Shown: piece by piece, positions 55,301-56,440 of the stretch
How positions within the stretch are numbered: position 1 is the stretch's first letter
How the letters are laid out: each line of letters opens with the position of its first letter
Source: Limnephilus marmoratus
Taxonomy: Eukaryota; Arthropoda; Insecta; Trichoptera; Limnephilidae
NCBI GenBank assembly: GCA_917880885.1
Contig: OU862922.1
Coordinates: forward strand, 1,922,001 to 1,986,000
Direction: 5' to 3'
DNA length: 64,000 nucleotides
Made by a program: the position numbers and the translations under genes
Notes under the pieces: model-generated
Database searches by the model: none
The model's input: only the letters and a program-made list of their open reading frames with translations
Told to the model about the DNA's origin: nothing

Positions 55301-55340
55301 CAAGACACTCTTCCTCCTACACACCGAACAGTCACGAAAG
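7167..55340 (+). CDS. dysf: Dysfusion-like bHLH-PAS transcription factor, eight internal coding exons (partial)
   Basis: Joined exons 7167-7351, 11651-11721, 13345-13434, 15609-15824, 47925-48109, 51736-51842, 51951-52104 and 54936-55340 give about 470 residues in one consistent frame. Order seen: bHLH (basic [12 protein letters not shown], helix [15 protein letters not shown]), short His-rich linker, PAS-A ([28 protein letters not shown]), inter-PAS segment, PAS-B ([30 protein letters not shown]), then a Ser/Tyr/His-rich tail. In the family, insect Dysfusion is a nuclear transcription factor that pairs with the ARNT-type partner Tango, acts in tracheal fusion cells and leg joints, and is the homologue of NPAS4. 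The motifs here fit Dysfusion better than Sim, Trh or Sima because of the [10 protein letters not shown] bHLH and the [11 protein letters not shown] segment. The 5' exon with the start codon and the 3' coding end are missing. Introns are 4.3, 1.6, 2.2, 32.1, 3.6, 0.1 and 2.8 kb. Family identity is from memory of conserved motifs, not a search. Confidence 0.9.
7778..9141. mobile_element. TIR element with TTTAGCTAAA-type internal repeats, in dysf intron
   Basis: Ends are CACTGAAAGAAATG and, inverted, CATTTTTTTCAGTG, about 14 bp of terminal inverted repeat over 1,364 bp. Dozens of short variants of TTTAG(N)TAAA, AGCTAAAC and GTTTAG occur on both sides (7790-8215 and 8760-9130), while the middle (8235-8750) differs and includes a CA microsatellite and a GC-rich patch. 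No transposase is visible, so it is non-autonomous. The target duplication is not clear. Confidence 0.6.
9142..11640. other. AT-rich intron sequence
   Basis: The segment 9563-9617 repeats 7719-7770 (TTTAAATTGTTGATCAAAT, GCCGATAGA-TTCC). Nothing else is recognisable. Confidence 0.4.
11651..11721 (+). CDS. dysf: dysf exon b: linker between bHLH and PAS-A
   Basis: A 71-bp exon between CCCTTAG and GTAAGT. With the phase-1 base from the previous exon it reads [20 protein letters not shown] followed by GFSK and ends in phase 0. The residues after QQ (V-L-K) and the terminal NIGFSK match the linker I recall from insect Dysfusion. The histidine cluster (HHYHHH) is a local low-complexity feature. It is easily missed because it is so short; what fixes it is that it repairs the phase between the bHLH exon (phase 1) and the PAS-A exon (phase 0). 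Confidence 0.85.
12486..12903. repeat. Hairpin (foldback) element, family D, copy 1
   Basis: Left arm AAATCACTTTGCATAG...GACAAATGGGTACTTACCTA pairs with right arm TAGGTACTTATTTGTC...TACAAAGTGATTTG. The arms include GATAAAATTAAAATTAACAA and its inverse. The outer CACTTTG/CAAAGTG ends match the hairpins at 13493 and 23975. Lies in the dysf intron between exons b and c. Confidence 0.7.
13345..13434 (+). CDS. dysf: dysf exon c: start of PAS-A
   Basis: A 30-codon exon between CTCCACAG and GTAAGA, phase 0 at both ends. It reads [20 protein letters not shown] then [10 protein letters not shown], the N-terminal beta strands and first helix of PAS-A. A hairpin repeat begins about 60 bp after the donor. 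Confidence 0.92.
13493..13685. repeat. Hairpin element, family D, copy 2
   Basis: Near-perfect inverted repeat: ATCAAATAACTTTAACCACT ... CAATATCAACATGTTTCAAT on the left and its inverse on the right, with CTTCATCAGGACAA / TTGTCCTGATGAAG near the loop. The spacer is about 15 bp. It begins about 60 bp after the donor of dysf exon c, so the transcript would fold next to that splice site. Confidence 0.85.
13835..14395 (-). repeat. Repeat family B, copies 2a and 2b
   Basis: Two overlapping partial copies in tandem: GGGTGGGTAAGAATCTGGCA at 13834 and GGATGGGTAAGAATCTGGC at 14064, each followed by GTGAATCCATCCCTCCCACT-type sequence. The second continues through CTCTCCCAATCCGGCCCGCC and CGTAGCGAACCACTTGG-like sequence to GGTTCCCCAGGCGGCGGTG. 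Sense is the minus strand, judged by the tail orientation. Confidence 0.7.
14400..15145. other. AT-rich intron sequence
   Basis: Nothing recognisable apart from a GC-richer patch near 15040-15070. Confidence 0.4.
15150..15560 (+). repeat. Repeat family B, copy 3
   Basis: Runs from GGGTACCGCCGCCCCGGGAA through CCAAGTGGTTCGCTACGCTG, GGTCTTGGCGGCAGATGCAT and GGAGGGATGACTCACACGTC to a tail GTGAGGGAAATTATTTTCCT, then GTGTGGAGCTAATG and an A-run. It ends only about 50 bp before dysf exon d. Confidence 0.75.
15609..15824 (+). CDS. dysf: dysf exon d: PAS-A core
   Basis: A 72-codon exon, phase 0 at both ends, acceptor CTCCCCAG and donor GTAAGA. It begins [19 protein letters not shown], has a Pro-rich insertion (about residues 27-41 of the exon, [14 protein letters not shown]), then [20 protein letters not shown] and GDQK. 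The proline insert sits in a PAS loop where family members vary. The GC content is clearly higher than the flanking intron. The exon is followed 42 bp later by a small TIR element. Confidence 0.93.
15866..16034. mobile_element. Small TIR element (MITE), family E, copy 1
   Basis: About 169 bp with ends GGTAACTGGACAACTCGGAA and, inverted, TTTCTGAGTTGGCATGGAACC. The same ends flank similar lengths at 38656 and 45894. No coding capacity. It starts 42 bp after the donor of dysf exon d. Confidence 0.7.
16265..16610 (+). repeat. Repeat family A, copy 2
   Basis: CTAGCGATTTCCCGCGTGTT, a pyrimidine-rich block, then CAGCTCGCGTGCCACCTATT and ATCAATCAAATTTGGTACCT, in the same order as copy 1 and the inverse of the 36-kb and 63-kb copies. 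Confidence 0.6.
17402..17985 (+). repeat. 94-bp tandem array
   Basis: Repeat starts at about 17408, 17502, 17584, 17679, 17773, 17867 and 17961; spacing is 94-95 bp except for the 82-bp third step where telomere-like repeats replace part of a unit. The unit carries GCTAGGTTTGTGTAACATGG, CCCCTTTATACCGCCTGCTC and CATCCCTGTTTTCAAGTAGT. The copies are very similar, so the array is young or homogenised. Confidence 0.92.
17553..17583 (-). repeat. Interstitial telomere-like repeat (CCTAA)6
   Basis: Six perfect CCTAA units, i.e. TTAGG on the minus strand, the canonical insect telomere repeat. They sit inside the 94-bp array; shorter (CCTAA)2 runs occur at 17395-17405 and (GTTAG)n-like runs elsewhere in the window. 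Confidence 0.85.
18869..20211 (-). mobile_element. Tc1/mariner-superfamily transposon (defective)
   Basis: Inverted ends CAGTGGGTTGCCATATTAAT(AGGGAC) and, at the right end, its inverse ATTAATATGGCAAGGTACTG, flanked on both sides by TA (18867-18868 and 20212-20213), the target duplication typical of this superfamily. Length 1,343 bp is normal for the family. It contains a minus-strand transposase gene that is truncated and frameshifted, so this copy cannot move by itself. Confidence 0.88.
19051..19810 (-). pseudogene. Tc1-like transposase, intron-containing and C-terminally truncated
   Basis: Starts [20 protein letters not shown] at 19810. An N-terminal paired-type HTH ([20 protein letters not shown]), a second HTH with GRKR linker, and the first part of the DDE catalytic domain ([10 protein letters not shown], first Asp; MVWSVI). 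A GT-AG interval at 19286-19357 (72 bp) interrupts DWNK|V in frame and looks like a real spliceosomal intron. After MVWS the frame shifts: the conserved [20 protein letters not shown] lies in another frame, ending at 19051. The remaining catalytic Asp and the Asp/Glu of the triad are absent. Family length is about 340 residues, and about 240 can be accounted for. Confidence 0.85.
20461..20780 (+). repeat. Dispersed repeat fragment
   Basis: ACTAGCTGAAGTCCTCGGCG start, then ATTTTGAACGTCAAGTATGC, similar in order to 1720-1870 (TTTTGAACGTCCAGTGTGCA). Function unknown; the CTAGCTGA start is common in insect transposon ends. Confidence 0.4.
20781..20885 (+). repeat. Half of palindromic repeat family F
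   Basis: GATGTCCGAAACGTTGGCTA, then AGGTAGCGCAACACGGCATA and ACACCCTAAAAATAAACAAC. Only one arm is present; full palindromes of this family lie at 46568-46711 and 57782-58005. Confidence 0.75.
20905..21130 (-). pseudogene. LINE 3' fragment, inverted relative to its neighbours
   Basis: Read on the minus strand: degraded ORF2 tail (rough equivalents of FSCFSxLWNxLP) followed by the family 3' tail (CCCTGAAGGAAAGTATTTTC, GGCCTCCTGTATGGAGTTAA). It is head to head with the + strand fragments that follow. Confidence 0.6.
21170..21500 (+). pseudogene. LINE ORF2 C-terminal fragment
   Basis: Reads [20 protein letters not shown], then [14 protein letters not shown], and [16 protein letters not shown], the usual C-terminal signature (FYR-x-Y-x-G-x-C-S-x-E-L, R-T-R-x-x). 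It is a partial duplicate of the unit just downstream. Confidence 0.65.
21496..22345 (+). pseudogene. LINE ORF2 C-terminal fragment with 3' tail
   Basis: [70 protein letters not shown] and LEHRR, then a frameshift near 21900 and [36 protein letters not shown]. This is the post-RT thumb/C-terminal region of a non-LTR retrotransposon. The 3' tail contains two GGCCCTGAGG blocks (22208-22260 and 22310-22335) and GTGTGGAGTTAATG plus an A-run. Its tail is shared with repeat family B. Confidence 0.85.
22350..23580. other. AT-rich intron sequence
   Basis: No coding or repeat structure recognised. Confidence 0.4.
23582..23805 (-). repeat. tRNA-derived SINE family C, copy 1 (head missing)
   Basis: The minus strand of AATACCGCGCAAGATTTCCA ... 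CTGGAGCCAGTTAGACCACT ... CCTGGCTATTCAGATCTGGT ... CTTACACCAGGGCAATAATG matches the body of the + strand copy at 52970. The copy contains an uninterrupted run of more than 20 G near 23665. The tRNA-like head is absent. Confidence 0.8.
23975..24258. repeat. Hairpin element, family D, copy 3
   Basis: Inverted arms with AATAACATATCACTTTGTTT, CTACACGTTTCGATAACAAT, GTTATCTTCATCAGGATATG, TGACATATCCTGATGAAG-like loop, and an inner repeat ACAAATGACAAATA / TGTCATTTATTTTTCTTTAT. Each arm is about 130 bp, and the two arms match almost perfectly. Confidence 0.88.
24330..24595. repeat. Hairpin element, second type
   Basis: Ends GATATATGAGGCGCTCAACG and CGCTGAGAGCCTCATATATC; the core CTATGAAGCCAGTGGCCCAA ... 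TTGGCCACTGGCTTCATAG. Arms are about 115 bp and the loop about 20 bp. It is not obviously related to family D. Confidence 0.85.
24610..24735 (-). pseudogene. LINE 3' tail fragment, left half of a split copy
   Basis: GCAGGAGGCCCTGAAAGAAA, then AGGAAGGAGTGAACATTG: the minus-strand 3' tail of the same LINE as at 21496-22345. The matching remainder resumes at 25963, after two hAT-like elements. Confidence 0.75.
24736..25050. mobile_element. hAT-like non-autonomous element (first of two)
   Basis: Ends TAGATCATAGATTCTTAACC and, inverted, TAGATCATAGGTTCTCAACG (20 bp, 16 identical). The inner sequence repeats CGCCCCCTAA, CTACCGCCCCCTTGAAAG and CTACCGCTCCCTGAAGG motifs typical of short hAT derivatives with a 'not-corrected' CCGCCC core. 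The target duplication is not clear. Confidence 0.6.
25054..25954 (-). mobile_element. hAT-superfamily transposon derivative with perfect 8-bp target duplication
   Basis: Ends CAGTGTTTTTCAACCTGTGG and, inverted, CAGCGTTTTTCAACCTTTTT. The flanks ATCTAGAA at 25046-25053 and 25955-25962 are identical, an 8-bp duplication diagnostic of hAT elements. GGGTCGCGACCCCCT-type blocks lie next to both ends. It contains a minus-strand fragment of transposase. Confidence 0.92.
25360..25776 (-). pseudogene. hAT (ZBED/FAM200-like) transposase C-terminal fragment
   Basis: Reads [40 protein letters not shown] and [20 protein letters not shown]. The W-x-x-NPF, L-x-E-L-S-x-D-G and F-W-x-x-x-x-x-EYP-x-L pattern is the C-terminal part of domesticated-type hAT transposases (ZBED5/FAM200 group) just before the dimerisation domain. 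The DDE core is absent. Confidence 0.75.
25963..26160 (-). pseudogene. LINE ORF2 C-terminal fragment, right half of the split copy
   Basis: Read on the minus strand: TTCGGCACCGTTG, CGGGAAGTACGCCAAACGCA and GGAAGGAGG-type block equal the + strand copy at 21960-22150. The fragment was continuous with 24610-24735 before the hAT insertions. Confidence 0.75.
26165..27817. other. Intron sequence without recognised features
   Basis: A short piece of the family F repeat lies at 26950-27005 (CATCAGGGCAGATCCGGTAG, TTTGGCCGTGAAAATCTT). A modest open frame at 26480-26674 is not convincing. Confidence 0.4.
27818..32340 (-). mobile_element. Near full-length two-ORF non-LTR retrotransposon (Jockey/CR1-type LINE)
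   Basis: On the minus strand: ORF1 (gag-like, 32346/32277 to 30979), ORF2 (endonuclease-RT, 30989 to 28092), a 3' UTR of about 240 bp and a poly-A tail (poly-T at 27820-27850). The 5' boundary is inside an A-run near 32327-32340. Both frames are free of stops. The element sits in the longest dysf intron, antisense to the gene. Absence of RNase H, the Zn-knuckle ORF1 and the APE-type endonuclease place it in the Jockey/CR1 assemblage; the exact clade needs a tree. Confidence 0.93.
28092..30989 (-). CDS. LINE ORF2: endonuclease and reverse transcriptase (965 aa), YADN active site
   Basis: Endonuclease/exonuclease/phosphatase domain in residues 25-235: [18 protein letters not shown] (about 54-61), LILGDFNID (146-154), LIDHI and SDHNIL (about 193-230), covering the metal and catalytic residues. 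RT domain about 505-770: [31 protein letters not shown] (first Asp at 603), [20 protein letters not shown] (659-678). The catalytic box is Y690-A-D-N693 instead of YADD; the Asn codon AAT is at 28911-28913 (GAT to AAT is one change). C-terminal thumb and tail follow. Starts by overlapping ORF1's stop by 11 bases. The protein would nick DNA but probably cannot reverse transcribe. Confidence 0.95.
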   Translation of the reverse strand: MECNRHERKCLTIDEYTPVNSCLRIMYMNARSIRNKLDEIEEKLRGLRDIVHVLVITETWLDVGEEKFFGLKGYNCAFASRPKEAGGGVAIYVLDSMKFSIIDKFSNENSFLGISVCSKDRKPVNIYAIYRKPNPNIHDFLTHLEKILDKSRQDTLILGDFNIDTTINTSSSLNYLNTLETYNFSIQNKSFPTRVTNTSSTLIDHIISNRLNIPITISNIDDSLSDHNILIIDFKNNLKKWSNNRNKPRLTKPIINNMAVKSYLAANKFTINSSKQEDSYKDFNDYVKNAIEAGKTTPKVKIANRQHLNTPWFDSKLNSLIKERNQLHKQWKQDPGNMSLVVHKNKLRNLITNYRRSLKNKYYANSLQQNLNNPSKTWKTINSILSNRAHKPSNTIESLIVNNCELRGPSEIASAFNEFFLSVGEKLAAAILSFPDDCNTIYVEPKASQSLYMARTNKAEVLRIISKLRSNAAAGIDGVTPYILKTCKEELAEHLAQLINSSIGSGVFPNQLKLAKIIPIYKEGCKKCISNYRPISVLSVFSKVFETIIKDRLLKYISNNNILTPQQYGFRKNSSTQCATFDFISNIQQYIDQGEYVAAIFIDLKKAFDTVDHEILLQKMEHLGIVGKSLKLLRSYLSDRYCLVDIEGNLSGFGKITCGVPQGSILGPLLFLLYINDITKCGILGKLQLYADNTVIYYRCKNLRELESLMNKDLAKLAKWLRINKLSLNVKKTHYLTFGKKDYITMNITLGNEKLQNVQVTKYLGLFIDSNLSWNSHVEYVKSKISPITGVLYRLQDVLPTALLRATYYALIHSHLSYLVSIWGTITKKQISEIQVIQNRAIRNIYHLPWDTHVKDIYSLTQILPFTILPKYSITTAILQIIQHSSHTNTKPAFNSDIHQHKTRSQNQIHLSSSTHTTKFGINSLQYIAHTQYNALPNVLKLPESNKKILAKALKGYFLSNFINQ
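30979..32346 (-). CDS. LINE ORF1: gag-like nucleic-acid-binding protein (455 aa)
   Basis: Coiled-coil-like acidic/basic segment at about residues 65-160, an RRM-like central part ([13 protein letters not shown] type, residues 245-350), then two CCHC knuckles: C376-x2-C-x4-H-x4-C389 and C395-x2-C-x4-H-x4-C408, plus a third Cys/His cluster at 417-437. In such elements ORF1 binds the RNA and forms the RNP. The first Met (32346) lies in an A-run; M24 (MSPNMEDGG, 32277) or M12 (32313) is more plausible. The stop overlaps ORF2 (TATGGAGTGTAA), which suggests coupled reinitiation. Confidence 0.9.
   Translation of the reverse strand: MFKKKKKNSYVMHRQKKRPLDITMSPNMEDGGRCVLVEDLEEDDHDTSSHCSDSKETKFPSVSGVDVLNEAQAHLTALQEVLAEKQSKVSKDQQLKISRNVSEVFRAVSQLLLERETMRADLASVTAQLKMAEIKIRHEKEDKMHLEQKIIHLESDLGPVMRRVAVATEASLSFADIVRKQNVSNVDHQPPPITQSGHRVGAPRPAICIFPTDTDATKDSDGTKKMIQDVIRPSELGVRITGIRKIRNKGVLLNTATTGEQEKLLKAPCFALNSSTLKARLPTKRLPRLIFFNVPRDLNDAEFLRIALTSVPNIQDIEGAITTCKLSHLAGARNGTTCHRVYEMPATLRKLLVEQEKVFVNWTVCRVRDFTGLTVCTKCQMIGHSYKYCRDTLRCGHCAEENHATESCPNTAAKPVCATCTRFGKPAAHSTGDRDNCPAYKAALKKDLATIDYGV
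32495..32590 (-). repeat. tRNA-like sequence (degenerate tRNA or SINE head)
   Basis: The minus strand contains TGGCGTAGTTGGTAGAGTGG (A-box-like) and GGTTCGATCCCC (perfect B-box), about 56 bp apart, which is slightly longer than a normal type I tRNA. The acceptor ends do not pair well. It is directly upstream of the LINE 5' end. I do not assign an isotype. Confidence 0.5.
32591..33185. other. Intron sequence without recognised features
   Basis: AT-rich; no coding or repeat structure identified. Confidence 0.4.
33195..33645 (-). repeat. Repeat family B, copy 4
   Basis: GCTCCACACAGGAGGCCCTG, GGGTGGGTGGGAATCTGGGA, GAGTCCATCCCTCCCACTGC, CTCTCCTGATCCGGCC, CGTAGCGAACCACTTGGGGT and AATGGTTCCCGGGGCAGTTG in the antisense order of copy 3. 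This is one of the most complete copies. Confidence 0.8.
33650..36000. other. AT-rich intron sequence
   Basis: A moderate repeat at 35240-35400 (TTTTAGAGGCAACTTTGGCA) recurs inverted at 36625-36700 and at 49795-50080. A short inverted repeat (TAGCTATTTCGAC / GTCGAAATAGCT) lies at 34897-34947. Otherwise nothing recognised. Confidence 0.45.
36004..36625 (-). repeat. Repeat family A, copy 3 (most complete)
   Basis: TCCCTGTTCCCCTTGGTCAC start, AGGTGGCACGCGAGCTGTTT, a purine-rich G block, then GGCATTGCAACGCATGCCGG and GGACCAGCTAGT. Sequence order is inverse to copies 1 and 2. It shares its whole length, about 620 bp, with the copy at 63124-63757. Confidence 0.75.
37385..37945 (+). repeat. Tandem satellite, about 54-bp unit, each with a small hairpin
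   Basis: About ten units with GCCACAGATGTTGC, TATAAAGCAACACGTGATTT and CTAATCATTTT. Within a unit TGTTGC and GCAACA face each other across TATAA, giving a hairpin in either strand. Open frames inside (e.g. on + at 37316-37758) are repeat artefacts. Confidence 0.88.
38656..38834. mobile_element. MITE family E, copy 2
   Basis: Ends GGTGACCGGACAACTCAGAA and, inverted, TTGATTCTGAGTTGGCATGGAAC; central GGTTAGGGTTATTTT. Same ends as copies at 15866 and 45894. Confidence 0.75.
39481..39915 (+). repeat. 76-bp tandem repeat, six copies
   Basis: Units start at 39481, 39557, 39633, 39709, 39785 and 39861 with TGAAAATAATTAGAATTCTG, then AAAAGATACCATGTTAAAGA and TGCGTGGAACCAAAA. Copies differ at only a few positions until the last one. 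The minus-strand frame through the array (39687-39968) gives a repetitive peptide that I take as an artefact. Confidence 0.92.
40075..40305 (+). pseudogene. Degraded LINE ORF2 C-terminal fragment
   Basis: CTTTAGAGCACAGGCGTTGG, GACCCCTTCGGCACC and GGTTGTGGAACGATTTGTCG correspond in order to the copy at 21885-22140, with deletions and frameshifts. Confidence 0.65.
40310..41745. other. Intron sequence without recognised features
   Basis: The 68-codon open frame at 41352-41558 has a normal composition but no family I recognise. Confidence 0.4.
41756..42475. mobile_element. TIR element rich in GAGCATGCTC palindromes
   Basis: Ends CACAGTTGCTCATTAACAAG and, inverted, CACACTTGCTCATTTGAAGC. Within it, variants of ATGAGCATGCTCAT occur repeatedly near both ends (41789, 41871, 42392, 42442) and TTGCTCAT elsewhere. 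No transposase. The centre (41900-42340) is ordinary AT-rich sequence. Confidence 0.6.
42845..43085. repeat. Near-perfect hairpin, about 110-bp arms
   Basis: AAACACTTTTGTACTTTCTT, CCACTAATTTATATTTCACC, AGGACCGGTTTCATCCTATT and ACGGACATTTTCAGACTGGT, followed after a loop of about 25 bp by the exact inverse. The arms show almost no mismatches, so it is recent or under selection for pairing. Confidence 0.92.
43120..43400 (+). repeat. Dispersed repeat family G
   Basis: CAGTGATTCCTGACATTATTTG and CAACTGTCCAAC-like blocks, with ATGTCACCGG near the end, match 4985-5235. A part is seen at 51408-51510. Confidence 0.65.
43798..44075. mobile_element. MITE with about 75-bp inverted ends
   Basis: GGTCCGTGAGTTTTTAGTGA ... 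GTTATTGATGTTGTAGCTGA against TCACCTACAACAACATCAAT ... CTCACTGAAAACTCATGGAC. The right end reads GGACCGCCACTG, i.e. CAGTGGCGGTCC inverted, typical of Tc1/mariner-type MITEs. No coding capacity. Confidence 0.78.
44076..44540. other. Intron sequence without recognised features
   Basis: AT-rich; no structure identified. Confidence 0.4.
44541..44635 (-). repeat. SINE family C, copy 2 (internally deleted)
   Basis: Minus strand: the tRNA-like head GGCCTCCGTGGTCGAGGGGT is followed, after a loss of most of the body, by CTCCAGACGGGAGCAGCTGG. The head is the best preserved A-box of the four copies. Confidence 0.75.
44640..45890. other. Intron sequence without recognised features
   Basis: AT-rich; a family F fragment (GCTGTCCGAAACGTTAGATC) occurs at 45262-45315. 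Confidence 0.4.
45894..46076. mobile_element. MITE family E, copy 3
   Basis: GGTTCCATGTCAACTCAGAA start and CTGAGTTAGCCGGTCACC end, the inverse orientation of the 38656 copy, with CCCTAACCTAACGTAACAT in the middle. Confidence 0.75.
46125..46503 (+). repeat. SINE family C, copy 3 (full length)
   Basis: Head GGCCTCCGTGGTCAAGGGGT (A box), GGATTCAAATCCCGG (B box), then a body with TTTCAGAGTGGAAGACATTC, GCCCTGGTGTTAACCACCAT and TAGCCAGGTTCTACTTC, ending in CGGTATTCACATTAAAAA. Classic tRNA-derived Pol III SINE layout; the parental tRNA isotype is not assignable. Confidence 0.88.
46568..46711. repeat. Palindromic repeat family F, copy 2
   Basis: TTTTTGGGGTGTTATGCCGT, GTTGCGCTACCTCCTTCTTT and AGCCAACGTTTCGGACATCC, then after a short loop the inverse AGAAGGAGGTAGCGCAACAC and GGCATAACACCCCAAAAAC. 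Confidence 0.9.
46715..47300. other. Intron sequence without recognised features
   Basis: AT-rich; nothing identified. Confidence 0.4.
47302..47530 (-). pseudogene. LINE ORF2 C-terminal fragment
   Basis: The minus strand reads [33 protein letters not shown] and [15 protein letters not shown]. The [16 protein letters not shown] and DRxxWR pattern is the C-terminal end of RTE/Jockey-type polyproteins. Confidence 0.75.
47925..48109 (+). CDS. dysf: dysf exon e: PAS-A end and start of PAS-B
   Basis: Reads [20 protein letters not shown], then the conserved [20 protein letters not shown] and [10 protein letters not shown]. Acceptor TTATCAG at 47924, donor GTAAGT at 48110; it ends in phase 2 (AA). 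It is preceded by a 32.1-kb intron packed with mobile elements. A 40-bp imperfect copy of its middle lies just past the donor (48141-48180). Confidence 0.93.
48141..48180 (+). repeat. Partial copy of dysf exon e, 31 bp past its donor
   Basis: GTCCTTCCTGCCGCTGTG then CCCGTGTTCCTGGCGGCCTG repeat bases 47951-48003 of the exon, minus 13 internal bases. It is not flanked by usable splice sites and is out of any long frame. Confidence 0.85.
48185..49320. other. Intron sequence without recognised features
   Basis: AT-rich; nothing identified. Confidence 0.4.
49330..50255. repeat. Dispersed AT-rich repeat with internal direct and inverted parts
   Basis: AAATAAATAAAGTAGC at 49367 and 50126, with GATATTTGG and AGGCCG blocks following, form a direct repeat of about 150 bp. 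TTTTAGAGGCAACTTCGAAT (49808) is inverted at 50055. Includes a family D fragment at 49560-49700 (ATCCTGATGAAGAAAACATA). The same GAGGCAACTT block occurs at 35340 and inverted at 36660. Confidence 0.55.
50860..50935 (+). repeat. tRNA-like sequence (SINE head or tRNA pseudogene)
   Basis: TAGCTCAAAGGGCAGA (A-box-like) and GGGGTCGATCCCCGG (paired T-arm with B-box) are 44 bp apart, the spacing of a type I tRNA. The acceptor stem does not pair. I take it as a tRNA-derived repeat rather than a working tRNA gene. Confidence 0.6.
50922..51307. repeat. Inverted ends around a 135-bp tandem duplication
   Basis: GCGTATTTACAAACCCTACC at the left and GGTATAGGTTTTGTAAATAC(GC) inverted at the right; between them TTATTAATTTCTAA-ATACAC and TTATTTTATCTAGATTTTAG occur twice, about 165 bp apart. 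Lies between dysf exons e and f. Confidence 0.7.
51736..51842 (+). CDS. dysf: dysf exon f: PAS-B, first part
   Basis: A 107-bp exon after TTCAACAG and before GTAAGT. The leading T completes an Asn codon; it then reads [20 protein letters not shown] and [15 protein letters not shown]. Phase 2 in, phase 1 out. WYQLLHW and REAQSKHRL are diagnostic of the PAS-B region of this family. Confidence 0.93.
51951..52104 (+). CDS. dysf: dysf exon g: PAS-B, second part
   Basis: A 154-bp exon after only 108 bp of intron. It reads [51 protein letters not shown]. Acceptor TTCTTCCAG; donor GTGTCT is weaker than the others. About 130 bp downstream lies a long (TTCTTCTTG)n tract. Confidence 0.92.
52230..52860 (+). 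repeat. Long 9-bp minisatellite (TTCTTCTTG)n in a dysf intron
   Basis: About fifty nearly perfect TTCTTCTTG units from about 52235 to 52710, then degenerate derivatives to 52860. All reading frames are open because the unit is a multiple of three; the repetitive FFL, SSC and KNK products are artefacts and not proteins. Confidence 0.95.
52970..53346 (+). repeat. SINE family C, copy 4
   Basis: TCGCGGGTTCGAACCCGGCA (perfect B box and T arm) followed by GCGCAAATAAATTTTATTTG, TGTTCCAGAGTGGAAGATAC, GCCCTGGTGTAAGACCACCA and CCAGACGGGAGCAGTTGAGA, ending in an A-run. The A-box half of the head is lost; the copy directly follows the minisatellite. Confidence 0.88.
53350..54428. other. Intron sequence, pyrimidine-rich
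   Basis: 53930-54440 has repeated TTTTTCTTTCTA-TCCACA motifs, an imperfect and old tandem structure; no gene. Confidence 0.45.
54429..54905 (-). pseudogene. LINE ORF2 C-terminal fragment ending 30 bp before dysf exon h
   Basis: Minus strand reads [40 protein letters not shown] and [20 protein letters not shown], with a (GAT)n 3' end. The [10 protein letters not shown] and GRPRxRWxDxV motifs are the C-terminal signature of insect RTE/Jockey-type LINEs. Confidence 0.82.
54936..55340 (+). CDS. dysf: dysf exon h: start of the C-terminal tail
   Basis: After TTGTTACAG it reads [20 protein letters not shown], then [19 protein letters not shown] and a Ser/Pro/Tyr/His/Met-rich stretch ([32 protein letters not shown]). 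This is the low-complexity activation-domain type tail expected after PAS-B. The likely donor is GTTCGT at 55341, leaving phase 2; reading through would instead stop at 55380 after a short hydrophobic tail (FVIFIYVFNAVP). I prefer the splice, but the donor is not strong and an alternative end is possible. No further dysf exon could be recognised up to 64000. Confidence 0.85.
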
Positions 55341-55380
55341 GTTCGTTATTTTTATCTACGTGTTTAACGCTGTACCCTAA

Positions 55381-56130
55381 TGTCCCAACCTTAACCAACC
55401 GCAAAAGCTTATTTATGTTGTTTTTGTAATAATAATGTTGGAGTAAGTAATAAACTGACTAAAATAAATAATCAACTAACCAAAACAGAATCGTGGAAGA
55501 TTAACGAAAATAGTAGCAATGAAGAATATCATTCAAATAGCTTCGTGAAAGATTGTTGCCTGTTGCTCTCGTGTTGCTCTCGTGTTGTCTCCTATAACGA
55601 AAGTTCATATTTTATCATGTTAATTGGAGTATGTTAAGGCAGAAATTTTTGATTTTTTTATAAATACAGAATAATATCTACCGAAGATTAGAGCCGTCAA
55701 TATATCGAGATTTGCGGACGGTCGCAACGGTCCGACGTCACGGGTCGTGCGCGGCAGTACTGCGGCATTATGGATTTTACTGAATCAGGTCTCGTGTGAC
55801 GTCACGAGACACTATAGCATACGTTTTACCCAAGTTCACATTGAAAGCTCATAACTCATCAATCGAAAAAAACAATTATGAGGCAACCTAAAATTTAATA
55901 CATAAAAATAAATGTTTCTGTGTTTGTCGCTTATAATGCGATAGCGATGAAACTTTGGTGATTTGATAGGCTTACGCTCGCGATAGTTTCTATATGTACC
56001 TAATAGTTACCTCTGGCGTTATGAAATTATTTCCTATCCGATTGCGATGAAATTTTGGTGAGTTGTTGTGTGTACGTTCGCGAAGGTTTCATATATATTG
56101 CTGAGCTTTATCCGTGAGTGTTATGATATT
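55381..56130. other. Intron or 3' sequence with GC-rich patch
   Basis: The patch 55700-55810 (TCGCAACGGTCCGACGTCAC; TCTCGTGTGACGTCACGAGA) contains the palindrome GTGACGTCAC-type core. Two copies of GCGATGAAA-TTTGGTGA occur at 55944 and 56046. Confidence 0.45.
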
Positions 56131-56134
56131 TTTA

Positions 56135-56440
56135 TAAAAAAATTGCAATAGGTGACACGCGAGTTGTTTGAAAAATGAATGTATTTAAAGTAGTTTAGCG
56201 GCAGGGAGGGCAGGCGAGAGGGGGATGGGAATCTGGAAGGCCGGAGGGGGATGAAGGGGTGGAATTCGCGGGAGGAGGGTCGAGGGAGGGGAAAGTAGAA
56301 AGTGAATTCATGGGCGGGGAATTCGCGGGGGTGGGGAGGGGGGATGGAGGCGGAAAAGGGAAGAGGGAAAGGCGACGAAGGTGGATGGGGAACGCGGGAG
56401 GGGAAGAGGTGGCGGAAGAGGAACGGGCATGAACGATTAT
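56135..56440 (-). repeat. Repeat family A, copy 4 (partial)
   Basis: CAATAGGTGACACGCGAGTT followed by a G-rich block, the same order as the 36-kb and 63-kb copies. Confidence 0.6.
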
